Source of the DNA: Pseudomonas sp. 30_B | GTDB lineage: Bacteria > Pseudomonadota > Gammaproteobacteria > Pseudomonadales > Pseudomonadaceae | Length of the DNA: 64,000 nucleotides | Reading direction: 5' to 3' | Assembly: GCF_017491605.1 (NCBI RefSeq) | Contig: NZ_JAFGYY010000003.1 | Coordinates: 246,893 to 310,892, forward strand | Part shown: positions 1 through 9,683 of the stretch, piece after piece | Numbering within the stretch: position 1 is the stretch's first letter | Layout: each line of letters starts with the position of its first letter | Made by a program: the position numbers and the translations under genes | The notes under the pieces: model-generated | What the model was told of the DNA's origin: nothing | Database searches by the model: none | What the model saw: only the letters and a program-made list of their open reading frames with translations

Positions 1-1806
1 GAGGGCGAAGCCTTCCAGGGCATCGAACCCTACGCGGAAATCGGCGGGCTCGATGCCGCCGCCCTCGGCCCGCTGGCCGGGCTGCTCGGCGCGCTGGAAA
101 AGGCCTGCGACCTGCTCGCCGAGGAAGCCGAGCCGAAGGTCTGGGCAGAGCGCCTGCGGGCACTGCTCGACGCCTTCTTCCGCGTCACCGACGACCACGA
201 TGAGTTGCTCCGGCAGCAATTGCTGGACCTGCTCGAACGCTGGCTGGAAACCTGTCAGCACGCCGGTTTCACCGATCCGCTGCCGCTCTCGGTGGTGCGC
301 GAAGCCTGGCTCGGCGGGCTGGATGCCGGTGGCCTGAACCAGCGCTTCCTGGCTGGTGCGGTGAGCTTCTGCACCCTGATGCCGATGCGTGCGATTCCCT
401 TCCAGTTGGTCTGCCTCCTGGGCATGAACGACGGCGACTACCCCCGCCCGCAATCGCCGCTGGACTTCGACCTGATGCGCAACGATTACCGCCCCGGCGA
501 CCGTTCGCGCCGCGAGGACGACCGCTACCTGCTGCTCGAGGCGCTGCTCTCCGCACGCCGCCAGCTCTACGTCAGCTGGGTCGGCCGGAGCATCCGCGAT
601 AACAGCGAGCGCCCGCCGTCGGTACTGATCGGCCAGTTGCGCGACCACCTCGCCGATGGCTGGCGCCGCGCCGACGGCGGAGACCTGCTGCACGGCCTGA
701 CCCTGGAGCATCCGCTCCAGCCCTTCAGCCGCGCCTATTTCGGCGAAGCGTCGGGTCAGGGGATTGACGGCCTCTACACCTACGCCCGCGAATGGCGCGA
801 CGTGCACCGCGAGCAGGCGGTCGAGATCGATGACGCGCCCTTGCCGCCGCTGGCACTCGACGCGCCCATCGGGCTGCGCGTGCTGTCCGACTTCCTCGCC
901 AATCCGGTCGGCGCCTTCTTCGTCCAGCGTCTCAAGGTGCGCTTCGCCGAGGAGCAGCTCACCGGTCAGGATGAGGAACCCTTCGAGCTCAATGGCCTGG
1001 ATGTCTGGCAACTGCAGTTCGAACTGTGCGAGCGCATGCGCCCGTGGGTCGAGCAGCATTGGCAGGACGAGCAGCTGGAGTCGCAGCTGACCGGGCAGGT
1101 CGAACGCCTGCGCCGCGAGGGCCGCCTGCCGCTGGCCGCTTTCGGCGAGTTCTCCGCCCAGTCGCTGGTGGCGCCGCTGCATGACCTGCTGGCCCGGTAC
1201 CGCGAACAGCTGGAGCACTGGTCCCAGGTGGAAGAGGAGCAGCGGGAGCTCGATCATGAATACGCCGGCATCGAGTTGGCCGACTGGCTCGGCGGCCTGC
1301 GCCGCAATGCCGAGGGCCAGCTCGCCAGCCTGCTACTGGTCAGCGGCAAGCTCCACGAAGGCAAGGGCTACAAATGGCACGGGCTGGTGCGTCCCTGGGT
1401 GCGCCACCTGGCGTTGCAGCTGTGCGGTGAGCCGGTGACCAGCGTGTTGGTCGGCCTGACCGGCACCCTGGAGTTCCCGCCGTTGCCGGCCGAGCAGGCG
1501 CGCGCCGAACTGAACAACCTGATGGCTGCCTGGTTCCAGGGCATGAGCCGCCCGCTGCCGGTGGCCTGCAAGACCGCCTTCGCCTGGCTGGCCGCCGGGG
1601 AGGACGCCGAACGCGCCGCCCGCGAGGCCGCCAAGCGCTATGACGGCAGCTACAACCTCAGCGGCGAGGCGGCATCCTCGGCGGCGCTGGCGCGGGTCTA
1701 TCCGGACTTCGCCAGTCTCAACGCCAGCGAAGAATTTGCCGCGTGGGCCGAAGCGCTCTACGGGCCCTTGTTCGAACTGCTGCAACGCAAGGAGGCGGAA
1801 CAATGA
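1..1806 (+). CDS. recC: RecC, exodeoxyribonuclease V gamma subunit (5'-truncated by window edge)
   Basis: The frame is open from base 1, so about 601 C-terminal residues of a roughly 1,100-residue protein are present. The text matches RecC: the start of the visible part reads GIEPYAEIGGLDA, followed by LVCLLGMNDGDYPR and the SREDDRYLLLEAL-like block (RSRREDDRYLLLEALLSAR), which belong to the inactivated helicase/nuclease-like domains that recognise Chi. RecC is the scaffold of the RecBCD helicase-nuclease that processes double-strand breaks. Its stop overlaps the recB start (ATGA), so the two are translationally coupled. Identification rests on these motifs plus the recB and recD genes that follow. 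Confidence 0.95.
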   Translation, partial: EGEAFQGIEPYAEIGGLDAAALGPLAGLLGALEKACDLLAEEAEPKVWAERLRALLDAFFRVTDDHDELLRQQLLDLLERWLETCQHAGFTDPLPLSVVREAWLGGLDAGGLNQRFLAGAVSFCTLMPMRAIPFQLVCLLGMNDGDYPRPQSPLDFDLMRNDYRPGDRSRREDDRYLLLEALLSARRQLYVSWVGRSIRDNSERPPSVLIGQLRDHLADGWRRADGGDLLHGLTLEHPLQPFSRAYFGEASGQGIDGLYTYAREWRDVHREQAVEIDDAPLPPLALDAPIGLRVLSDFLANPVGAFFVQRLKVRFAEEQLTGQDEEPFELNGLDVWQLQFELCERMRPWVEQHWQDEQLESQLTGQVERLRREGRLPLAAFGEFSAQSLVAPLHDLLARYREQLEHWSQVEEEQRELDHEYAGIELADWLGGLRRNAEGQLASLLLVSGKLHEGKGYKWHGLVRPWVRHLALQLCGEPVTSVLVGLTGTLEFPPLPAEQARAELNNLMAAWFQGMSRPLPVACKTAFAWLAAGEDAERAAREAAKRYDGSYNLSGEAASSAALARVYPDFASLNASEEFAAWAEALYGPLFELLQRKEAEQ

Positions 1807-4800
1807 GCGCCGTCGAGCTGAAGCCGCTTGAGTTTCCGCTGCATGGCAGCCGGCTGATCGAGGCCAGCGCCGGCACCGGAAAGACCTTCACCATCGCCTT
1901 GCTCTATGTGCGCCTGGTGCTTGATCACGGCGGTGAGCAGGCTTTCGGCCGGCCGCTGAGCCCGCCGGAAATCCTCGTGGTGACCTTCACCGAAGCGGCG
2001 ACGCAAGAGCTGCGCGAACGCATCCGCGCGCGCCTGGGCGAGGCGGCGCACTGCTTCGCCGAGCCCGAGGGCGAGCACGACGGCCTGCTGCTGAAACTGC
2101 GCGCCAGCTACCCCGCCGAGCGCTGGCCGGGCTGCGCGCGCCTGCTGCGTCTGGCCGCCGAATGGATGGACGAGGCCGCCGTCTCCACCATCCACAGCTG
2201 GTGCTATCGCATGTTGCGCGAGCACGCCTTTGACAGCGGCAGCCTGTTCACCCAGGACCTGGCCGCCGACCAGAGCGAGTTGCTCGCCGAAGCGGTGCGC
2301 GACTACTGGCGACGCAATTTCTATCCACTGGGCGCGGCTGCCGCCAATGCCGTGCGCCATTGCTACGCCGGCCCGGAGGCGCTGATGCGCGCCCTGCAAC
2401 CGCTGCTGGCCGCGCAGGAAGCGGGCTTCCGTTACGGCGACCAACCGCTCTCTGCACCGGCCTCGCTGGGCGAGCTGCTGGAATCCACCGGGCAGTGGTA
2501 CGACGAACTCGCCGCCGCCGAAACCCGCGCCCGCGAAGCCTGGGCGGCGGATTGCGGCAATCTTGGTGAACTGCTGCGCAACCTGCGTGGCGACCTCAAC
2601 GGCAACAGCTATCGCGGCAAGGACGACGACGCCATCTTCGGCGGCTGGCTCGAAGCGCTGGATGCCTGGAGCGAGGGCGCCGACGCACCGGACAACCTGG
2701 CCAAATTCGGCCAGACGCGGATCAAGGTCAAAGCCAAGGCCGTGGTGCCGGAACACCCGGCGCTGCAGGCCATCGACGCCTGGGCCGAAGGCTCGGACCA
2801 GCGCCCGGACATCGCCCCGCAGCTCCTGCTGCACGCCCTGGGCGAAGTGCGCCAGAGCCTGGAGGCGGAGAAGCAGAAGCGCGCCGAACTGGGCTTCGAC
2901 GACTTGCTGGTGCGCCTCGATCGCGCCCTGGCCGGCAGCGGCGGCGAGCGCCTGGCCGAACGCATCCGCGAGCAGTTCCCTGTGGCGCTGATCGACGAGT
3001 TCCAGGACACCGACCCGCTGCAGTACCGCATCTTCGAGCGCGTCTATCGCATCGCGGACAATCCGCGAAACCTCGGACTCTTCATGATCGGCGACCCCAA
3101 GCAGGCGATCTACGCCTTCCGCGGCGCCGACATCCACACCTACCTGCGCGCCCGCGCCGCCACCGCCGGGCGCCACTACACCCTGGGCACCAACTTCCGC
3201 TCCACGCGCGCGATGGTGCAGGCGGCCAACCGCTGCTTCCTGTTCGCCGAGGGGCATCCGCGCGGGGCCTTCCGCTTCGCCGTGGAAGGCCAGGACAACC
3301 CCGTGCCCTTCCTCGAAGTCGGCGCCCGTGGGCGTGAGGAAACGCTGCTGCTCGAAGGCACCGAAGCGCCGGCCATGACCTTCTGGCAACTGGACAACGA
3401 CGGCCAGGTCTGCGGTTCGACGCTCTATCGCCAGGAGATGGCCGCGCGCAGCGCCAGTGCCATCCAGCGTTGGTTGAGCTCCGCACAGAGCGGCTTCCGC
3501 GATGCCGATGGCAACTGGCGCGCACTGCGCCCGGCGGATATCGCCATCCTCGTGCGCGGCCGCAGCGAGGCGGAAGCGGTGCGCAGCGAGCTGGCGGTAC
3601 GCCGGCTGGCCAGCGTCTACCTGTCCGACCGCGACTCGGTATTCGACAGCCCCGAAGCCACCGACCTGCTGCACTGGCTGCGCGCCTGCGCCGACCCCGG
3701 CGACGATGGCGCCTTGCGCATCGCCCTGGCCACCCGCAGCCTGGCGCTGGACTGGGCGACCCTAGAGCGGCTGAACCAGGACGAGCGTTTCTGGGAAGAC
3801 ATGGTGTTGCGCTTCCGCGACTACCGCGTGCTCTGGCAGCAGCAGGGCGTGCTGCCGATGCTGCGCCGCCTGCTGGCTGACTTCGCCTTGCCGGCGCGCC
3901 TGCTGCGGCAGATCGACGGCGAGCGCAGCCTGACCAACCTGCTGCACCTGGCCGAATGGCTGCAGCGCGAGGCGGTGGAGCTGGACGGCGAGCACGCGTT
4001 GCTGCGGGTGCTGGCGGAGCAGCTGGAGAGTCCCTCCAGCGAGGAAATCCTCCGCCTGGAAAGCGACGCTGACCTGATCAAGGTGGTGACCATCCACAAG
4101 TCCAAGGGACTGGAGTACCCGCTGGTGCTGCTGCCCTTCATCTGCAGCTGGCGCGAGCTGGACGGCAAGAGCGCCACGCCGCCGAGCTTCCAGAGTGGCG
4201 AGGCGCGGGTGGTGGAGCTGTCTCGCGACAAGGAACTGGCCAAGGCGGCCTATCAACAGGCCAACGACGAACGCCTGAGCGAGGACATGCGCCTGCTCTA
4301 CGTGGCCCTGACCCGCGCGCGACATGCCGTGTGGCTGGGCGTGGCGCCGCTGGTGATGAGCAACAGCAAGAGCCCGGAGCTGCACAAGGGCGCCATGGGC
4401 TACCTGCTCGGCGGCGGCAATGCGCTGAGCGTCGAGGACGTGGCCGCTCGGCTGGGTGAGTTGCAGGCCGGGCAGGGCGAAATCGTTCTCGACGCAGCGC
4501 CCGACGCTGACCTGCAGCTCTTCGTCGGCCCGCAGGCCGGCGAACTCGGCGCGGCCCGCGAGCCACGCCGGCGGGTGGCGGAGAAATGGTGGATCGCCAG
4601 CTATTCCGCGCTGGCGACCCTGGCCGGCGATGAGGATATCGAATCGCCGGCACCGGCCCCCGCGGCGGACGAACCCACCAGCGCCGGCGAAGACCTGCTG
4701 CGCGAAGGCAGCCTGGAGGAAACCCGCGAGGCCGACGCCGTGCCGACGCCGGGCAGCCTGCACGCCTTCCCCCGCGGGGCCAATCCCGGCAGCTTCCTCC

Positions 4801-5489
4801 ACGGTCTGCTGGAGTGGGCCGCCGACGAGGGCTTCGGCGCCTGCGACCCGCAGCAATTGCGCGACCAACTGGCGCGTCGTTGCCAGGTGCGCGGCTGGGA
4901 GGCCTGGATCGAGCCCCTGCACACCTGGCTGATGCAACTGCTGCACACCGGTTTCCGCCTGCCCGACGCCGCGCCGGTCAGCCTGGCCGGGCTGGCCAGC
5001 TACCAGAAGGAAATGGAGTTCTGGTTCTCCACCCGCCAGGTGGACAGCCAGCGCCTGGACCGCATCGTCACCCGCCATACCCTCGGCGGTGCGGCGCGGC
5101 CGGCGCTGCAGGCGAACCAGCTCAACGGCATGCTCAAGGGCTTCATCGACCTGGTGTTCGAACACGAAGGCCGCTACTACGTGGCCGACTACAAATCCAA
5201 CTGGCTCGGCGCCGACGACGAGGCCTACACCGAGCCGGCCCTGCGCGAGGCGCTGCTGGAGCACCGCTACGACCTGCAGTACGCCCTCTACCTGTTCGCC
5301 CTGCACCGCCTGCTGCAGGCGCGCCTGCCGGATTACGACTACGACCGCCACGTCGGCGGGGCGATGTACCTGTTCCTGCGCGGCAGCCCGTCGGCGACTC
5401 AGGGCCTGTACCTGGAGCGGCCGCCCAAAGCCCTGATGGAGGAACTGGACCGCCTGTTCCGCGCCGTGGATGAGGAGATGCCGGCATGA
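1803..5489 (+). CDS. recB: RecB, exodeoxyribonuclease V beta subunit
   Basis: 1,228 residues with the full UvrD-type helicase set: Walker A EASAGTGKT at residues 20-28, Walker B LIDEFQDTDPLQY, GDPKQAIYAFRGAD, TNFRSTRAM and TIHKSKGLEYPLVLLP. The C-terminal nuclease domain is intact (FIDLVFEHEG then VADYKSN near residue 1130, and the YDLQYALYLF helix). RecB is the 3'-5' motor and the only nuclease of RecBCD. The start at 1803 is chosen over an upstream in-frame ATG at 1743 because it gives the ATGA overlap with recC and places the helicase domain at the usual distance from the N terminus. The recD start overlaps its stop in the same way. Confidence 0.97.
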   Translation: MSAVELKPLEFPLHGSRLIEASAGTGKTFTIALLYVRLVLDHGGEQAFGRPLSPPEILVVTFTEAATQELRERIRARLGEAAHCFAEPEGEHDGLLLKLRASYPAERWPGCARLLRLAAEWMDEAAVSTIHSWCYRMLREHAFDSGSLFTQDLAADQSELLAEAVRDYWRRNFYPLGAAAANAVRHCYAGPEALMRALQPLLAAQEAGFRYGDQPLSAPASLGELLESTGQWYDELAAAETRAREAWAADCGNLGELLRNLRGDLNGNSYRGKDDDAIFGGWLEALDAWSEGADAPDNLAKFGQTRIKVKAKAVVPEHPALQAIDAWAEGSDQRPDIAPQLLLHALGEVRQSLEAEKQKRAELGFDDLLVRLDRALAGSGGERLAERIREQFPVALIDEFQDTDPLQYRIFERVYRIADNPRNLGLFMIGDPKQAIYAFRGADIHTYLRARAATAGRHYTLGTNFRSTRAMVQAANRCFLFAEGHPRGAFRFAVEGQDNPVPFLEVGARGREETLLLEGTEAPAMTFWQLDNDGQVCGSTLYRQEMAARSASAIQRWLSSAQSGFRDADGNWRALRPADIAILVRGRSEAEAVRSELAVRRLASVYLSDRDSVFDSPEATDLLHWLRACADPGDDGALRIALATRSLALDWATLERLNQDERFWEDMVLRFRDYRVLWQQQGVLPMLRRLLADFALPARLLRQIDGERSLTNLLHLAEWLQREAVELDGEHALLRVLAEQLESPSSEEILRLESDADLIKVVTIHKSKGLEYPLVLLPFICSWRELDGKSATPPSFQSGEARVVELSRDKELAKAAYQQANDERLSEDMRLLYVALTRARHAVWLGVAPLVMSNSKSPELHKGAMGYLLGGGNALSVEDVAARLGELQAGQGEIVLDAAPDADLQLFVGPQAGELGAAREPRRRVAEKWWIASYSALATLAGDEDIESPAPAPAADEPTSAGEDLLREGSLEETREADAVPTPGSLHAFPRGANPGSFLHGLLEWAADEGFGACDPQQLRDQLARRCQVRGWEAWIEPLHTWLMQLLHTGFRLPDAAPVSLAGLASYQKEMEFWFSTRQVDSQRLDRIVTRHTLGGAARPALQANQLNGMLKGFIDLVFEHEGRYYVADYKSNWLGADDEAYTEPALREALLEHRYDLQYALYLFALHRLLQARLPDYDYDRHVGGAMYLFLRGSPSATQGLYLERPPKALMEELDRLFRAVDEEMPA

Positions 5490-7537
5490 CCGCGCCGCAG
5501 AGAACCGCCGGTGAAATGCTCGAACTGATCGGCCGCTGGGCCGAGCGCGGCTGGCTGCGCGAACTCGACCGCGCCTTCGCGGCCTTCCTGGTCGAGCGCG
5601 TGGCGGATGCGCATCCACTGCTGATCCTGGCGGCCGCGCTGGCCAGCCACCAGCTCGGTCGCGGGCACGTCTGCCTCGACCTCGCGGCGACCCTGGCCGA
5701 CAGCCGTTTCGCCCTTTCGCTGCCACCGGAGGGCGACTCCGCCAAGGACGCTCCCGAGCTGCCCGATGTGCTGCTCGACGGCATCGAGCTGGAAGCCTGG
5801 CAGGCTGCGCTGAACGACCCGCGCCTGATCGGCGAGGGCGCCGGCGATACGCCGTTGGTGCGCGTCGGCCGACGCCTGTACCTGCGGCGCTATTGGCAAT
5901 ACGAGTGCGCGGTGCGCGCCGGGATCGACCAGCGCCTGCGCCAGGGCGAGGCATTGCGTGCGAAGTTGCCCGTCGCGCCGTTGCGCCAGGCACTGGATGC
6001 GCTGTTCCCGAAGAAGCCCGGCGCACCGGCGGACTGGCAGAAGCTGGCGTGCGCGCTGGTGGCGGGCAATGCCTTCGGCATCGTCACCGGCGGTCCCGGC
6101 ACCGGCAAGACCACCACGGTGGTCAAGCTCTTGGCGCTGCTGCAAAGCCTGGCGCTGGGGGAGGGCGGACGGCCGCTGCGTATCCGCCTCGCCGCACCCA
6201 CCGGCAAGGCCGCCGCGCGCCTGAACGAATCCATCGCCGGCGCCGTGCAGCGCCTGCAACTCGACGGCCTGCCCAACGGCGAGGCCGCGCGCGAAGCGAT
6301 TCCCACCGAAGTCGCCACGCTGCACCGCCTGCTCGGCAGCCGCCCGGACAGCCGCCAGTTCCGCCATCACGCCGGCAACCCGTTGGCGCTGGAACTGCTG
6401 GTGGTGGACGAAGCCTCGATGGTCGACCTGGAAATGATGGCCTCGCTGCTCGCCGCGTTGCCGCCGCGCGCGCGGCTGATCCTGCTGGGCGACAAGGACC
6501 AGCTGGCCTCGGTGGAAGCCGGCGCCGTATTGGGTGAGCTGTGCAGCCGCGCCCGCGAAGGCCACTATCGACCCGCCACCCGTGACTGGCTGGAAGCAGT
6601 GACCGGTGAGCCCATCGATCCGGCCCTGTTGGACGTGCAGGGCAGCGACCTCGACCAGGCCGTGGCCATGCTCCGTCACAGCCATCGCTTCAGCGCCGAC
6701 AGCGGTATCGGACAGCTGGCGGAAGCGGTCAACGCGGGCGATATCCCGGCCTTGCGCGAGGTATGGAAGGCCCGCCACGAAGACCTGACCCGCATCGCCG
6801 TGGACGCCCAGGACACCCGCAGCCTGCGTGGTCTGGTGGTGGATGGCGGACGCGGCGGAGATTTGTTCGGACCGGTCGGCTATCGCCATTACCTCGGCGT
6901 GCTGGCAGCCAAGAGGCCGGCCGAGAACGCCGACCAGGCAGCGCTGGACGACTGGGCGCGGCTGGTGCTGGAGGCCCACGGGCAGTTCCAGTTGCTTTGC
7001 GCCTTGCGCCGTGGGCCCTGGGGTGTTGAAGGGCTCAACACGCTGATCACCGAACTGCTGCACAGCGAGGGGCTGATCCCCTCGACGCACGCCTGGTTCC
7101 TCGGCCGCCCGGTGCTGGTCACCCGTAACGACTATGGCCTGGGCCTGATGAACGGGGATATCGGCATCACCCTGGCGCTGCCCCAGCCAGCGGATGACGG
7201 CAGCGTGCGCTGGGTGCCGCGTGTGGCCTTCCCGGCGGGCGACGGCACTGCCGGCATCCGCTGGATCCTGCCCAGCCGGCTGCAGGCAGTGGAAACGGTG
7301 TTCGCCATGACGGTGCACAAGTCCCAGGGCTCGGAGTTCACCCATGCCGCGCTGCTACTGCCGGACAGCCTCAACCCGATCCTCACCCGCGAGCTGGTCT
7401 ACACCGGCATCACCCGTGCGCGCCGCTGGTTCACCCTGGCCAGCGCGGGGCGTGGTTGGCAGGTGCTGGAGCAGGCGACGGAGCGGCGGGTGCAGCGGGC
7501 GAGCGGGCTGCTGGAGGGAGACATGCGCGGCGCCTGA
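5486..7537 (+). CDS. recD: RecD, exodeoxyribonuclease V alpha subunit
   Basis: 683 residues of an SF1B 5'-3' helicase. Visible motifs are Walker A GGPGTGKTTT (about 201-210), motif II VDEASMVDLEMM (about 307), motif III LLGDKDQLASVEAGAV, and motif V/VI TVHKSQGSEFTHA followed by ELVYTGITRARRW near the C terminus. The N-terminal RecB-binding domain (first ~100 residues) is present. It starts in an ATGA overlap with recB, completing a recCBD operon. The 90 bases after it separate it from the convergent fimbrial operon; no clear terminator is seen there. Confidence 0.96.
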   Translation: MTAPQRTAGEMLELIGRWAERGWLRELDRAFAAFLVERVADAHPLLILAAALASHQLGRGHVCLDLAATLADSRFALSLPPEGDSAKDAPELPDVLLDGIELEAWQAALNDPRLIGEGAGDTPLVRVGRRLYLRRYWQYECAVRAGIDQRLRQGEALRAKLPVAPLRQALDALFPKKPGAPADWQKLACALVAGNAFGIVTGGPGTGKTTTVVKLLALLQSLALGEGGRPLRIRLAAPTGKAAARLNESIAGAVQRLQLDGLPNGEAAREAIPTEVATLHRLLGSRPDSRQFRHHAGNPLALELLVVDEASMVDLEMMASLLAALPPRARLILLGDKDQLASVEAGAVLGELCSRAREGHYRPATRDWLEAVTGEPIDPALLDVQGSDLDQAVAMLRHSHRFSADSGIGQLAEAVNAGDIPALREVWKARHEDLTRIAVDAQDTRSLRGLVVDGGRGGDLFGPVGYRHYLGVLAAKRPAENADQAALDDWARLVLEAHGQFQLLCALRRGPWGVEGLNTLITELLHSEGLIPSTHAWFLGRPVLVTRNDYGLGLMNGDIGITLALPQPADDGSVRWVPRVAFPAGDGTAGIRWILPSRLQAVETVFAMTVHKSQGSEFTHAALLLPDSLNPILTRELVYTGITRARRWFTLASAGRGWQVLEQATERRVQRASGLLEGDMRGA

Positions 7538-7627
7538 TACCGCCTGGTTAAGGCCAGGGGAACTGCCCGTGCGCTTTTCATTTTCTTGCGCTCGCGCCGG
7601 GCACGTGTCTGCGAAAAGTCGGCGCTC

Positions 7628-8347
7628 TTAGTGGAGAACGGCCTGGCTCTGCTGGCTGTTGCCACCGTCGTCGATCCAGACAAAATGTACTTCGCCGCTT
7701 TCCGCCCTTGGTGCTTGGGACGGTGTGAGCTCATGCTTCGCGAAGGGCGGCAGCAAGGCGCTGGGCAGCGGCAGGCGGGTGCTGCCTTGGCGCAGTTCGG
7801 CACCGGCGAGGGTGATGAAGTAGGGGGTCGGATTGTCCACCTGCACGGCGTTGCCCCGGCGGCGGAAACTGAGCTGACGCGGCGCTTGTTCCGCCTCCTG
7901 CGCCAGCGCGCGCGGGCGATAGATGATCTTCATCTGGGTGCGCAGGGTGACAGTGAGCCGGGACTGCCCGGCGGCCAGGGGCTCGTTGGACTTTGGCGGA
8001 ATCTCGTAGAGGTTGAGCCAGTACAGCGATTCGCGGTCTTTGGGCAGCGTCTGGCCGGTGTAGAGCAGGCGCAGGCTGCGTTGCTGGCCGGCGTTCAGGC
8101 GGAACACTGGCGGCAGCGGAATGATCGGTGCCTGGGTGGTGTCCGGCGCGGCGTCGAGGTTGCCCTCGTCGATCCAGGTTTGCACTATGACCGGATAGGT
8201 ATTCTGGTTGACCAGCAGCAGCGAGGTTTCACGCTGTTCTTCGTTGAAGATCACCCGTGTGCGTTCGGCGGTGACGCCGGCATGGGCATGTAGGCTGGCC
8301 AGCAGTGTCAGGCCGAGCAGCGCGCCGCGCAGGGCGCTACTGAACAC
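7628..8347 (-). CDS. Periplasmic fimbrial chaperone (PapD/FimC family), last gene of the fimbrial operon
   Basis: 239 residues with an N-terminal signal peptide (hydrophobic run ending HAHA, about residue 23) and the two Ig-like domains of PapD chaperones. The first has the strand pattern GVTAERTRVIFNEEQRETSL and the conserved PPVFRLNAGQQRSLRLLYTG and DRESLYWLNLYEIPPK segments that donate the G1 strand to subunits. It overlaps the tip-adhesin gene by 11 bases and ends the operon. A second chaperone after the adhesin is the CupA-type arrangement (cupA5 position), and it probably serves the neighbouring adhesin. Equivalence to cupA5 is inferred from gene order only. Confidence 0.9.
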   Translation of the reverse strand: MFSSALRGALLGLTLLASLHAHAGVTAERTRVIFNEEQRETSLLLVNQNTYPVIVQTWIDEGNLDAAPDTTQAPIIPLPPVFRLNAGQQRSLRLLYTGQTLPKDRESLYWLNLYEIPPKSNEPLAAGQSRLTVTLRTQMKIIYRPRALAQEAEQAPRQLSFRRRGNAVQVDNPTPYFITLAGAELRQGSTRLPLPSALLPPFAKHELTPSQAPRAESGEVHFVWIDDGGNSQQSQAVLH

Positions 8348-9683
8348 GGATCACCACCTGTGCTGTGGCGTCCACCTTGCCCGGCGTTACCGTGGGCATG
8401 CTGCCGACGTTGAGTTTCTCCAGGCGGGCGCGGAAGCTTTCGCTGTACTGGCTGATGCCGCCGACCTCGCCGGTCTTGTTCGAGGCGTTGCCGATCACCG
8501 GGTACCAGCCGCGCGCCTCGGGGTTGCTGCCGTTGGCGGAGTCCTCGGTGGAGAGCAGGTTCATCGCATTGCCATTGCGCAGCAGCCGGATGCCCACACC
8601 CTCTGCCATTCCGGGCTGGCCGTAGCGGTCGGAGACCAGGTAGGACAGCCCGCCATTGGCGTTCACCAGGCCCAGGGCGGAGGAGGCGGCCAGCGCCCCG
8701 GCGGAAACCTTGATGCCCAGCGCGGTGCCGTTGACGGCGGTGCTGCTGGTGATCCCACTCTGACATTTGAAAGCCACTTCGAAGGGCATTTCGCGGCTGC
8801 CGCCGGCGTTGATTTCGCTGACTGAGATGGGGGGGAAGGTCACGTGCGGCGTGACGTTGGTGATGGCGCAGGTGGGGTAGCGCTTGAGCGTCATGAGCTT
8901 GTACAGGCCGATGGCGCCCGGCCAGTTGCCGTACCAGCCGGCGTAGTTGCCGTAGTGGGTCTGGCCGACATTGGGATAGGAAAGTCCCGGCCCTTTGATG
9001 GCGATGTAGGCGGCTGGCTGGCTATAGCTGTATGCCTGGGAGGCGGCCGTGGGTGAATAGTAGCGGGTGTTCTCCAGGGGCGCGCGGAACAGCTCGGTGC
9101 GGACTGCGCTGAGGTTTTTCGCCTTGACCAACTGGAAGCCGCGCGAGTCCGTGTCCAGTCCGGTGAGCTGGCGCTCGCGCCAGATGTCGGTGTAGTACTG
9201 GCCGGTTTCCACGTGGGTCAGGCGCAGCAGCACGTTCGGCCAGGCGGTGCGGTAGGCGGCTTGCAGGCCGATGGAGTTGCCGACGGTATCGCCGCCCTGG
9301 TACCAGCCGCTGAATTCGTTGTCGCCGTTGGTGGCGAACATCTCGTAGACCGCGTCTGCCGCCGCGCAACGGAAGAACACGCGCTCCGGATCGTAGCCGT
9401 TGACCGCGCCGTATTGGGTGAATGGCGCGACGGAGCTGGCGAGCAGGCTGCCGTCGGGCTGGAAGCTGGCGTCGCTGACGTTGATTACGCTGGGCAGACC
9501 CAGCGGGCCATTGCAGGTGTCGCAGGCACCGTCCCAGCTGGCGGCGTTGCCTTCGCCGGGACGTATCTGGGAGTTGGAGGTCGTGGTGGCGCTGCCTACC
9601 GAGGTGACCTTGTAGCAAGTGGCCCAGGCGCTCGGCGCCAGCAGCGCCGCCAGCAGGGGCAGGATGCGCAGTATCGGGTTCAT
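8337..9683 (-). CDS. Fimbrial tip adhesin / minor subunit of chaperone-usher pilus
   Basis: 448 residues with a signal peptide (MNPILRILPLLAALLAPSAWA) and a two-part layout. The N-terminal ~270 residues are cysteine-containing and unlike pilins (CDTCNGPLG, VFFRC) and probably form the receptor-binding domain. The C-terminal ~150 residues look like a pilin domain (VAFKCQSGITSS, final alternating strand ending VVIRVQ) that would take a donor strand. It overlaps the usher gene by 4 bases and the following chaperone by 11. The cupA4 position in CupA-like clusters holds such a protein. The ligand cannot be told from sequence. Confidence 0.82.
   Translation of the reverse strand: MNPILRILPLLAALLAPSAWATCYKVTSVGSATTTSNSQIRPGEGNAASWDGACDTCNGPLGLPSVINVSDASFQPDGSLLASSVAPFTQYGAVNGYDPERVFFRCAAADAVYEMFATNGDNEFSGWYQGGDTVGNSIGLQAAYRTAWPNVLLRLTHVETGQYYTDIWRERQLTGLDTDSRGFQLVKAKNLSAVRTELFRAPLENTRYYSPTAASQAYSYSQPAAYIAIKGPGLSYPNVGQTHYGNYAGWYGNWPGAIGLYKLMTLKRYPTCAITNVTPHVTFPPISVSEINAGGSREMPFEVAFKCQSGITSSTAVNGTALGIKVSAGALAASSALGLVNANGGLSYLVSDRYGQPGMAEGVGIRLLRNGNAMNLLSTEDSANGSNPEARGWYPVIGNASNKTGEVGGISQYSESFRARLEKLNVGSMPTVTPGKVDATAQVVIRVQ

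Noticed and set aside
1758..3674. 638-codon open frame on the minus strand
   Set aside because: Fully antisense to recB; composition is that of a shadow frame with no recognisable domain.
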